From Candidatus Zhuqueibacterota bacterium (lineage in GTDB: Bacteria > Zhuqueibacterota > Zhuqueibacteria > Residuimicrobiales > Krinioviventaceae), in NCBI GenBank assembly GCA_016934825.1, contig JAFGSB010000115.1, positions 1-53,455 on the forward strand: a stretch of DNA of 53,455 bases, in the 5' to 3' direction. This document shows positions 17,952-26,476 of the stretch, in pieces. A program made the position numbers and the translations under genes. Every line of letters starts with the position of its first letter. Positions within the stretch are counted from its first letter, which is position 1. The notes under the pieces are model-generated. The model was not told the DNA's origin. It saw nothing but the letters and a program-made list of their open reading frames with translations, and did not search any database.

Positions 17952-18342
17952 ACAATAAAGTAATACACGGTTACTTTTTTGTAATTTATTAAATATGTCA
18001 TATCAGCAATGATCTTTCTCTTCTATCTCGTACGATTCCGATACGACATGTTAACATGCGGCGAATCTGAAGTTTGACTCGGGGAGAATTGGTTTTCTGA
18101 AAGACCATAAATACTAAATTATTTCACTGTCGGAGAATAATGCCCGGGTTTGATGTCAAAAATCAAATCCCCAAAGGCAGTTAAATAAATCATTATTTAG
18201 TTTTTTAAATTAATATTATTTTCTTATGGAACACGTGAGGTGTTCTCTATTTAAAACCGTGTAGAGTGCGAAGGGTGGTGATGTAAAGGGAAAAATCATT
18301 TCTATCTTTTTCAAACGTTAACAATTCAAATTATGTAATTGA

Positions 18343-18364
18343 AATAGAACGTTTATGTTCTATT
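18343..18364. promoter_or_regulatory. inverted repeat upstream of lipoprotein gene
   Basis: A perfect 8-bp inverted repeat AATAGAAC / GTTCTATT with a 6-nt spacer GTTTAT lies 48 nt before the lipoprotein start codon. Its spacing suits a dimeric regulator operator. No matching regulator is known here. Confidence 0.35.
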
Positions 18365-18411
18365 GATAAAAATTTTTATTACCAATTTAAAAAAGTGGGA
18401 AAGGAAAAAGT

Positions 18412-19380
18412 ATGAAAAAGCAGTCTATTCTTTTTGGAATTGTGGGCATAATAACGCTTATATTTATTATTGCCGGTTGCGGGGAACAACAGAAATTCCC
18501 GTTAAACGATAAAGAGTTAAATGTCCGTTCCGAACTAACACCGCCCCCGACACAGTGTGAGCCGGTGACCTGGGACCTTATTGCGGGACAGACTATCGAT
18601 GTCGGTTCGGTCACCGTAACCAATGATGCGGATTATATTTACATTACATATACAATAGACCATCCGGACGCTTGTTTCGGTACTTTGCAGGTTTGGGTGG
18701 GCGACGATCTGGCTGATATGCCGCAAAATAAAAAGGGCACGCCTATCCCCGGCCAGTTTTGCCAGGTAAACTCCGACTGGTGCTTTGACGCAACAGGACA
18801 GACGAGTTATACCTTTACAATTCCATTCTCGGATCTCGACAATATGGGTGTTAACACTGCATGCGAGCAGACGCTCTTTGTTGTCACTCATGCTGAAGTT
18901 GACATGGACTGCGATCCGGAAACCGATGAACACGAAACGGCATTTAGCGGCGATGAGTCCGGGAGCGGACCGCGCTGGTGGTTCTACGGTGAATACTCGA
19001 TCTGCTGTTACGAACCGCCTTCCGGATGTCAAACGGAAACGGGATGGGGTGGCAATACCGGCGTGAACGTTGGCGAACCGGGAGCCTGGTGGTACTACTT
19101 TAAAGTTGCGAATGGATCACCCCAAACAATCTATGCCGGACAGACAATTGATGTCGGCATCGTCACTTATAACAGTACACAACTGACCATTACTCTGACG
19201 GGCGGCTGGGAATTGCAGGATGTCGCTCAACCTGTAAAAATTCAGGGTTATAACGAAATTCCTGATAAAAGACCTGCCTCAGGTCAGTTTGATACTTATA
19301 AAGGAACCGATTTGATAATTACCGTTCCTTTATTTGACTATTATGCAATTCACCTGGATGTGCAAATATGCACTCCGTAA
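18412..19380 (+). CDS. Cys-rich lipoprotein with internal duplication
   Basis: A lipoprotein signal peptide ends in the lipobox IIAGC (Cys23). The mature protein contains a duplicated beta module: IAGQTIDVGSVTVTNDADYI in the first half and YAGQTIDVGIVTYNSTQLTI in the second. Each is followed by a Pro/Gly-rich KGTPIPGQF- or KRPASGQF-type segment. Several Cys pairs (for example ICCYEPPSGC) suggest disulfides, so the protein is extracytoplasmic. No enzymatic motif is seen. AAGGA precedes the ATG at 6 nt. The next gene, also Cys-rich and exported, is 470 nt away on the same strand. Confidence 0.65.
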   Translation: MKKQSILFGIVGIITLIFIIAGCGEQQKFPLNDKELNVRSELTPPPTQCEPVTWDLIAGQTIDVGSVTVTNDADYIYITYTIDHPDACFGTLQVWVGDDLADMPQNKKGTPIPGQFCQVNSDWCFDATGQTSYTFTIPFSDLDNMGVNTACEQTLFVVTHAEVDMDCDPETDEHETAFSGDESGSGPRWWFYGEYSICCYEPPSGCQTETGWGGNTGVNVGEPGAWWYYFKVANGSPQTIYAGQTIDVGIVTYNSTQLTITLTGGWELQDVAQPVKIQGYNEIPDKRPASGQFDTYKGTDLIITVPLFDYYAIHLDVQICTP

Positions 19381-19851
19381 TAATAGTATGAATGCTACAT
19401 TTTGTCTTTACGATTGAACTCGTTAATTCACTGGCAGCTCTCTCAAAGCCGACGACTTAAATTTATTGTCTGTCATTCAATAAAAAGGACAAAGGGTTGT
19501 CGGCTCTGGAGTTGCGTTATAATATAATACAATAGCGATGGAATTGTGTTTTATATTTAAACCCTCAAACGATTCAAACAAAAGGTGTTAACCGTCATAA
19601 GGTTAAAGAAGGGAGGTGTGAGAGGCATTTGTCGAATCGACTGAATAAATATGAAAACAGAAATCCGATGTAACCGCTTTTTCTCTCTCCGGCTGACCCC
19701 GTAACTGATTGGTAAACGCACACTACAAAATCAATATGTATCAACACATAACTCATTTTATAACAGGAAAGTTATAAATAAAAAACAGGGAAGTAAAATA
19801 ATTTTAACTCTGGTTTTATCGGTAGTTGCGATAAAAATTAAGGAGATAATT
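19381..19851 (+). other. intergenic leader with a hairpin
   Basis: The stretch contains an extended inverted repeat AGCCGAC / GTCGGCT (19447-19453, 19499-19505) enclosing a 45-nt loop, about 65 nt after the lipoprotein stop. No U-tract follows it. The rest is AT-rich, with a purine-rich GGGAGGTGTGAGAGG at 19613-19627 that initiates no frame of note. It probably includes the promoter and leader of the sorting-domain protein. Confidence 0.35.
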
Positions 19852-21702
19852 ATGAAAAAATGGGGAATTTTTTGGACAGTTTTATTAGCAGCCGCAATTG
19901 TTTTTAATTTGCAGCCAGCATTTAGTTTGCTTTGCACAAGCGAAGATCCGTCTTCGCCGGTGGGTATTACACCATCAGAAGTTGCGGGCAATCCTGCTTT
20001 ATGCGCGGGCGGTTTACGAATCGATCCACCAGCCTCAGGTACTTACAATCTTGATGCATTTGGTAATACTGTAACTGTAACAATCTCCTCAAATGATTGC
20101 GGACAAGTCTTTAGTTGGAGCGCTTCCGGTAATATTGTTATGGATCATGTTATCGCCAAGGGTGGTAGTGCGGCTAATGATTATGACTATACAGGCTTAA
20201 ATCCCCGGCCAACATCCGATGGTTTACTTCACTCACCTGTAAATCCAAGCGGCTTTTATGCTAATCTAAGCCACATCGATTTTTGTTTTCATTACAGACT
20301 GACAATCAGCAAGACTGCTGAAACGTCATTCACCCGGACCTTTGACTGGACTATTGAGAAAGGCTGCAATGGACCCAATCCATTAACGCTCTCTGCCGGG
20401 CAAATATACAACTATCCATTTTCCTGGACAGTAAGTGCTACTTACGAAGACAGCGACTGGAAAGTTGAAGGGGTGATCACAATTGCAAATAACACACCGT
20501 ATTCTGCCACCATAAGCAGTATGATTGATGAACTCGACGGTATCACAATAACGGATTTCGGGATAACCATTCCATTCAATCTTGCGTCCGGTGAAACTCG
20601 CACTATTTCGTATTCGGCAAATCTGTCCGGCGCCGTGGACGGAACCAATGAGGTTACGGTTATTACAAGCACTCCTCTTGTGGAGGGAGGCAAAGCAACC
20701 AAATCCTATGCTTTTGGCGCGCCGACGACTTTAATAGATGAGTGCATTACTGTTTCCGACGACTGCGAAACCGACGTGCAAGTCTGCAATGCAGATCTTA
20801 CAGATGGTTCTTTTACACATAATTATACCTGCCCCATAGGACCTTATACCGCATGCGGTAATTATACCTATACAAACACGGCCGGATTTGTGAGCAATGA
20901 CAGGGGCATAACCGGCAGTGATAACTGTGTTGTTTCAGTCAACGTACCATGTACAGGCTGTACCCTCACTCCCGGCTACTGGAAGACCCATTCCTCTCAT
21001 GGCCCGGCGCCATATGATGATACCTGGGCGTTGTTGGGTGAAAGCACTATATTCTTTCTGAGCGGACAAAGCTATTACCAGGTATTGTGGACCAATCCTT
21101 CCGGCGGCAATGCCTATTACATTCTGGTACATGCCTATATAGCAGCAGAGTTGAATTTCCTGAACGGCGCCGATCCTACTGCCGCACAGGCCGCGTTCGA
21201 TGCGGCAACTGGTCTGTTCAACACATATACACCGGCAGAAGTTGCAAATATGAAAGGCAAAACCGGAAAAGATACCCGCGATCAATTCATCGCTCTGGCA
21301 AAAACGCTTGATAAATACAATAATGGTTTGATCGGTCCCGGACACTGCGACGAATCCGGCGGCGGTTTATCCAAGCAGGATCCGGAAATAGAAAGTCCCG
21401 ATATCGACGCGACAGAAGAAAAATCTTTCATTCCGGAAAGGTATGATCTGGCGCAGAACTACCCGAATCCCTTTAACCCCTCAACCACATTCTCCTTCGA
21501 TCTGCCCAAAGAAGGCGAAGTGACTCTGACCATATACAATCTTTCCGGTCAGAAAGTGGCCACAGTGGTGAATGGATTCTTTAGCGCAGGCAGGCATCAT
21601 GTCAACTGGCAGGCTGAGCAAAACATGGCCTCCGGTATGTACTTTTATCGTCTGCAGGCTGCCGGGTACGTCAGCGTCAGGAAGATGCTGCTTCTCGAAT
21701 AA
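19852..21702 (+). CDS. secreted protein with TPGYWKTH domain and C-terminal sorting domain
   Basis: The signal peptide is about residues 1-26. An N-terminal Cys-containing region is followed by a surface beta domain (about 150-290), with SKTAETSFTRTFDWTIEKG resembling DUF11-like adhesion repeats. Next come Cys-rich strands, then a TPGYWKTHSSHG module (about 370-515) found in many extracellular proteins. The C-terminal 90 residues are a type IX-style sorting domain: QNYPNPFNPSTTFSFDLP, VTLTIYNLSGQKV, HHVNWQAEQNMASGMYFYRL, ending in RKMLLLE. The protein is expected at the cell surface or released. AAGGAG precedes the start. A strong terminator follows. Its partner may be the lipoprotein just upstream. 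Confidence 0.75.
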   Translation: MKKWGIFWTVLLAAAIVFNLQPAFSLLCTSEDPSSPVGITPSEVAGNPALCAGGLRIDPPASGTYNLDAFGNTVTVTISSNDCGQVFSWSASGNIVMDHVIAKGGSAANDYDYTGLNPRPTSDGLLHSPVNPSGFYANLSHIDFCFHYRLTISKTAETSFTRTFDWTIEKGCNGPNPLTLSAGQIYNYPFSWTVSATYEDSDWKVEGVITIANNTPYSATISSMIDELDGITITDFGITIPFNLASGETRTISYSANLSGAVDGTNEVTVITSTPLVEGGKATKSYAFGAPTTLIDECITVSDDCETDVQVCNADLTDGSFTHNYTCPIGPYTACGNYTYTNTAGFVSNDRGITGSDNCVVSVNVPCTGCTLTPGYWKTHSSHGPAPYDDTWALLGESTIFFLSGQSYYQVLWTNPSGGNAYYILVHAYIAAELNFLNGADPTAAQAAFDAATGLFNTYTPAEVANMKGKTGKDTRDQFIALAKTLDKYNNGLIGPGHCDESGGGLSKQDPEIESPDIDATEEKSFIPERYDLAQNYPNPFNPSTTFSFDLPKEGEVTLTIYNLSGQKVATVVNGFFSAGRHHVNWQAEQNMASGMYFYRLQAAGYVSVRKMLLLE

Positions 21703-21726
21703 TTTGTTAAACAGTATTAGATCAAT

Positions 21727-21757
21727 AAAAGGCGAAGGTATTACACCTTCGCCTTTT
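21727..21757 (+). terminator. strong intrinsic terminator
   Basis: A perfect 13-bp stem AAAAGGCGAAGGT / ACCTTCGCCTTTT (21727-21739, 21745-21757) with loop ATTAC, ending in a T-run. It lies 25 nt after the sorting-domain gene stop. Confidence 0.9.
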
Positions 21758-23013
21758 GATTGTGTGCCATGCATGACTGTCATCTGTAGGGTGCAAATCC
21801 CGAACGGACCGGAGCGGAATAGAAACACAACCGCCAGGCAAAACAAAGATACCGGCCGGTTTCGTCAATTGCATGACGGATTTGGACTATCATTTTTTCA
21901 ACATTTTATTATCATCGGGTTCCCGCACAGGATGATTCATTGTACCGGTCCTGATCGGACCATAACTTAGAGTGACATCCATTGATTTAACCAAGCCGGA
22001 AGAAAATTATATTCTGTGACGGATTTTATAAATTTTTGAATAATATTCAACAATCCCGGAACGAGTTCAATTCTATTTTTGCATGTTATTAAGGCTAGAT
22101 AACACAAAGTTTGTACAGGGTAATTCATTTTATTCGATTATCGCATATTTCAGTTATGTTTAATTCGTGATTTATAATGAGTGTAGATATCAATATAAAA
22201 TTGCCCGTCCAAAACCAGTTTTACCGGGACTTGTTTTGAACGGGCCGTGGGGGTGAGGGAGGGGTATTTTTTTTTATTTTTTCTGTGACTTTTTCACGGA
22301 ACAGACAATAAAGATAATCATTAAATTAATCTGCTGTTGCTGTAAAAGATGAATTTTTAATTATTAATGAGTGATCTTGACTATTGTGCGCCGTTCAATT
22401 TTGTACAGCTCCGCCCCATGGTACGGCTGATGATTATTAGGATTTTACCGTAAAATTTCAGCTTTTACAATTGAATTGATATAATTTTATTACTTTTTTC
22501 AAAATAAATTTTATTTAATTAAAAGTCAAGAGAAAATATAAATTAATAATATTTCATATTATTTTAACTGTTCAGTACACGGGTGTCCGGTACATGGACA
22601 CAAATTTGTTTGGTATAAAACATACAGTATGCAGGTTATCACACCTGTTCGGGCCCAATAGATTATACGCCGCTAAAAACTGGTTTTCTTTAAAGTAATA
22701 AAAATCCCCTGCATACCCCCCGCGTCCGGGAGATCATGGACCTCCCGGATTGGTGCTTGTAATTACCCCTTATATATGTTACGATGACTTTGGTAAATGA
22801 TTCAATATTATTCTGTGAAAGATTATATGAATATTCTGAAATATATAAAGTCTTTAATAACATTAATTACCGAAATCAACTATGACATGACTCGCTTAAA
22901 ACGTTCCGTCTCAGTTTACATTTATTAGAAGCGTACCGGTACGAGCTTATTCGAATACCGGACTTTTAAATTCCTGTTTTGTCTCTGCACTCTGATGTTT
23001 TTCCCGAATACAC
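21758..23013. other. 1.26-kb gene-poor region with hairpins
   Basis: I see no supported gene. Three structured elements stand out. One is a 13-bp hairpin with a single mismatch, starting GCCCGTCC and closing AACGGGC (22203-22245). The second is the third GTGTCC palindrome (22581-22601). The third is TCCGGGAG / CTCCCGGA (22725-22749). A T-run lies at 22267-22283. The region separates a plus-strand transcript from the end of the large minus-strand locus. Confidence 0.4.
22581..22601. repeat. GTGTCC palindrome, copy 3 of 3
   Basis: GTGTCC / GGACAC (22583-22588, 22596-22601) with a GGTACAT spacer. It is a diverged relative of the copies at 131-151 and 11502-11530. Confidence 0.45.
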
Positions 23014-25236
23014 CTAATCCCGGATTAAACGAATAGAATAGCCGAACTGCTTATGCATGTAGATGCGCCAGACAATTGTTTCCTGGTGTCTCAGCCGTCG
23101 AAGCCATACGATATTATAACCGGCCGCTGTATCAGACCAAAAGTAAGCTAATGTACCCATACCCCAGAATGTACCACCGCGCTCGGCGCGATAACCGCCG
23201 GGTAATGCGGTGAAACCGCTTTCGTTGGTGGCGCCGATATTGGGGCTTGCCCAGTGCGCCGTTCCCCTCTCTTTTATTTTCCCACCGGCAACAGCATTAC
23301 CGCCGAGGTAATCTACCAATTTCTGCCATTCTTCATCGCCAGGTACATGCCAGCCTTCGGGAGCGATATTTCGACTGTCGTTTACTGCATACCAGTTATA
23401 TAATGGCCCATAAGAAGCGGCATAGCGACTGTCATTGTTATAATAACAATAAGCAGGCGTTGTCAAATCTGCCCATTCGATATAATTTAACACAAAGGGT
23501 ATAGCGTCGCCATTTCGATAATGTGTCACTTTTAAATTTTGCGCCATCCACCACTGGTCGCCAATTTTTACTGTTTTATAGATGTTACCATCGATGTCCG
23601 TGAGGGTTCCGGTTTCACGTACAATCACACTTACTTTAGCATGGGCTATTTTGCTTTTATAAGTTGCGGTAATGGTTTCCTGTCCGGTACGAGTATCGTG
23701 TGCGGTAAACCGGCCTGTGGCGTCGATACTCCCTGCAGTACCGGGAGATATGGACCATTTGGCTAAATTAGTCACATTTTGGGCACTTTGGTCTGAAAAT
23801 ATAGCGGTGCAGGTGAATCGTCCGGTTTCCCTGTTTCTCAAGGTATCGGATACGGGTGTGATCCTGATGTTGTTTAAAGCTGTTATGGAACCATCTTTTA
23901 CACAGCGAACCGAAAATCCCACCGGCTTATCACTGCTGAAACGGTCAACACCGGCATTAAAGTGGCGCAGCATGCGTATCCACACACTGGCACTATCGAT
24001 CTCAATAGAGGACCAAAAGGTGGCGTTGTCACCCAGGGTGACGTAAGCGCCGTTTTCACAGCGGCGGTAACCGCCGGGCAGCGCGGTAAAACCGCTTTCG
24101 TTGGTAGCGCCTGCATTGGGCACATTCCAGTGAAAAGTTCCTGCTTCTTTCAGCTTTCCGCCTTCCTTCGTACCTCGACCACTAATGCTGTCCGCCTCTG
24201 AAGGTCTCATGCCTAAATATATCTCCAATTGCTTCCATTCCTCATCCATGGGTACATGCCAGCCTTCGGGAGCTATGCTGCGGCTGTCGGCAATTGCGTA
24301 CCAGTTGTACAAAGCGCCATAGACTGCGGCATAACTGCTGTCATTATCATAATAACAACATGCACCGGTATTCAGTTTTGTCCACTCGTCATTATCCTTT
24401 ACGCTTGCTAAAACATCACCATTTTGGTAATGTGTCACTTTTAAATTCTCCGCCATCCACCACTGGTCGCCGATTTTAACAGTGCGGTAGATATTACCGT
24501 CAATATCCGTTACAGTACGGTAAACAGACACATCAACAACCATATTGCCGGTTATGTGCAGATTTTGCTGCTCCCAGGTTTCAATGTCAATGCCCGACAC
24601 CCGCAACAAAAAATTGTTTGACAGTGGTTTATTCAAATTATTTCCACTGGACGCATCATGACCTGTTTTTTGAGAAATTGCGATAATTGAACGACCACAG
24701 TGACCATCGAGCAGCAGCATTTTTTTGTTGATCCGGATACCCTCAGCAGTCAAGGAATAGATATACACTCCCGCCGAAACGGCCTGACCCGAGTCGTTTG
24801 TCCCATCCCAGATAACCCGGCCAAAAAGATTGGATTGAAATCCATCGTACAATGTTTTGATCCTTTGTCCCAATACATTATATATTTCAATACGAACATC
24901 CGCGGGATGTGGCAAATCATAAGTAATAACAGTTGAGGGATTGAACGGATTGGGATAATTTTGGAACAATTGAAAAGCGCCCGGTTTTTGAACTGAGACA
25001 TCGCCGATGGCTGTTTCGGTGATCTGAATAGTATAGTGGCCCTTTTCATCGGTCGTACTTCTGAATGAACGGCTGGTATCAGCCTGGTCTATTAACTCTA
25101 CCATGGCGTTTTGTACGGGCTCCGGGTCCATTCCCGCGGAAGTGACATTGCCCTGCAAAACAATTTGAGAAAACAGGCTCAAATTGAAAATCAATAGTAA
25201 TAATGCAATCCACATAAAACATTTTTGGACGAGCAT
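23014..25236 (-). CDS. exported protein with nested sorting domain and two FISUMP domains
   Basis: The preferred ATG (25236) has AAGGAG 5 nt upstream; a more distal ATG at 25254 lacks one. After a signal peptide, residues about 28-75 start a carboxypeptidase-regulatory-like domain (LQGNVTSAG to GHYTIQI). A type IX-style sorting/FlgD-like domain (88-178) follows: FQNYPNPFNPSTVITYDLP to INKKMLLLDG. Then come apparent closing strands of the first domain (LRVSGIDIETW). Two FISUMP domains follow (TDIDGNIYRTVKIGDQWWMA and its near copy), separated by a Big2-like Ig domain (FTCTAIFSDQS). The sorting domain is thus near the N-terminus. It is the last gene of the sigma/CHAT locus. Confidence 0.75.
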   Translation of the reverse strand: MLVQKCFMWIALLLLIFNLSLFSQIVLQGNVTSAGMDPEPVQNAMVELIDQADTSRSFRSTTDEKGHYTIQITETAIGDVSVQKPGAFQLFQNYPNPFNPSTVITYDLPHPADVRIEIYNVLGQRIKTLYDGFQSNLFGRVIWDGTNDSGQAVSAGVYIYSLTAEGIRINKKMLLLDGHCGRSIIAISQKTGHDASSGNNLNKPLSNNFLLRVSGIDIETWEQQNLHITGNMVVDVSVYRTVTDIDGNIYRTVKIGDQWWMAENLKVTHYQNGDVLASVKDNDEWTKLNTGACCYYDNDSSYAAVYGALYNWYAIADSRSIAPEGWHVPMDEEWKQLEIYLGMRPSEADSISGRGTKEGGKLKEAGTFHWNVPNAGATNESGFTALPGGYRRCENGAYVTLGDNATFWSSIEIDSASVWIRMLRHFNAGVDRFSSDKPVGFSVRCVKDGSITALNNIRITPVSDTLRNRETGRFTCTAIFSDQSAQNVTNLAKWSISPGTAGSIDATGRFTAHDTRTGQETITATYKSKIAHAKVSVIVRETGTLTDIDGNIYKTVKIGDQWWMAQNLKVTHYRNGDAIPFVLNYIEWADLTTPAYCYYNNDSRYAASYGPLYNWYAVNDSRNIAPEGWHVPGDEEWQKLVDYLGGNAVAGGKIKERGTAHWASPNIGATNESGFTALPGGYRAERGGTFWGMGTLAYFWSDTAAGYNIVWLRRLRHQETIVWRIYMHKQFGYSIRLIRD

Positions 25237-25366
25237 AATTACTCCTTCGTGCATAATGAATATTTACACACTTTTGGTTTTTAAAGACCTTTTTTATGGT
25301 ACGGTGTCTTTGACAAATAACTCTAATCAGTAAAAGCTAAAAATAAACCGGATGATTTAATAATAT

Positions 25367-26383
25367 TTATTGAACGACCGTTTCCACATTAGGAAAATTA
25401 TTCGGCCACCCGCCGTCAAAATTTAACCAGGGGTTATATGAACGGTCCGCTTTTTTAACACGCAGAACGCTGAATTTTAAAGCGCCTTTTAAATTTTTTC
25501 TAAACTCCGGGCCTGATATTTCTACTTCGCCGCTGCCATTTGTGAAGACTTCGTTACACGGTGTATTACTATAGACATCGCCTTCCCATCTTCCAAAAAC
25601 ATATACGTTATCGGGTTGTTCTCCGCCGATTGTTACGGTGACGACGGGTTTTAACTTTCTCCCGGAGGGTACAATATCGATATTACTAATTGAACTGACA
25701 TGTACCGAAGGTACCGGCGCCGGATTTGTTTTTATCCAAACCGGGACATTTAATATAATTGCGGAACCACTTGCATTAACAAGTACACTCAGTAAATAAG
25801 GATCCGGCAGTGCATTGTAATCCGGGGGGCCTTCATTGACTCCGGCCAACTGGTCGTATAATAGATATGGTTCTGTATAACAGGGTTCATCAAATAAGTA
25901 GCATAATACAGTCCCATTCCAATCAAATCCGATGATCTCGGTTGAATTTTCTCCCGTAAAATCTTCGCGGATAATATCTCCCTGGACCTCGAGGGTTTCA
26001 TATATTGGCGTACCATTAAAGTAAACGATTGGGGAACCGCTGATGGCATGATCCACGGGTTGATACTTGAACCACACGGAAACCGAGTAAATACCATCCG
26101 GTTGATTAACCTCAAAATAAAATGGACATCCTCCCGGAGCAGTGACATCAACGGGGTCATTTATTGACGAGCCGGCGATGACCTCGTTATCCTGGATAAG
26201 TGTTTTACCGCCGATCGAGAATAAAACAATGTTCGGTTCCGGGGGCGTGGGCTTTTTGGTCAGGACGTTTACGTCCTCTTTGTTAATTCCCCGCGATTCG
26301 AACGGGGTATCCATTTTTTGACAGCCTGAAACAAGCAGGAATATAATCATGGCCGTCACGAAAAGATAACCTGATTTTTTCAT
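25367..26383 (-). CDS. putative lipoprotein of the CHAT/sorting-domain locus
   Basis: A 338-aa protein with a lipoprotein signal (FLLVSGC, Cys21). Predicted all-beta with Ig-like stretches: PFYFEVNQPDGIYSVSVWF, LLSVLVNASGSAIILNVPVW and KLKPVVTVTIGGE. Acidic and Gly/Pro-rich, without enzymatic motifs. GGAG precedes the start. It is placed between two large secreted proteins on the same strand (93 nt and 130 nt gaps), so it likely belongs to the same regulon. It could be an outer-membrane receptor or anchor for them; that is inference. Confidence 0.65.
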   Translation of the reverse strand: MKKSGYLFVTAMIIFLLVSGCQKMDTPFESRGINKEDVNVLTKKPTPPEPNIVLFSIGGKTLIQDNEVIAGSSINDPVDVTAPGGCPFYFEVNQPDGIYSVSVWFKYQPVDHAISGSPIVYFNGTPIYETLEVQGDIIREDFTGENSTEIIGFDWNGTVLCYLFDEPCYTEPYLLYDQLAGVNEGPPDYNALPDPYLLSVLVNASGSAIILNVPVWIKTNPAPVPSVHVSSISNIDIVPSGRKLKPVVTVTIGGEQPDNVYVFGRWEGDVYSNTPCNEVFTNGSGEVEISGPEFRKNLKGALKFSVLRVKKADRSYNPWLNFDGGWPNNFPNVETVVQ

Positions 26384-26476
26384 GGTTATTTTCTCCTTTG
26401 TTTTGGTGAATTTTTTTTATTTGAATCCGCATATTTGATAACAATTCAAGTGCTACAAATAACACGGAAAGTTGAA

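Larger units (their letters stand above)
17648..18411. other. long AT-rich divergent regulatory region
   Basis: About 760 bases separate pyrC from the lipoprotein gene, and no credible gene lies in it. It holds a sigma70-like promoter (17923-17951), a 12-nt perfect palindrome CATGTTAACATG (18047-18058), a small hairpin GAACAC / GTGTTC (18229-18245) and an inverted repeat AATAGAAC / GTTCTATT (18343-18364) close to the lipoprotein start. These may be regulator sites or parts of a structured leader. Confidence 0.45.

Noticed and set aside
19560-19700. Purine-rich segment with GGGAGGTGTGAGAGG, considered as a riboswitch
   Set aside because: It lacks the conserved cores of the cyclic-di-GMP, cobalamin, SAM or TPP riboswitches that I know.
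26288-26310. Minus-strand GTTCGAATC between GC arms, resembling a tRNA T-arm
   Set aside because: It lies inside the coding sequence of the lipoprotein (around DTPFESRGI) and no cloverleaf can be drawn.
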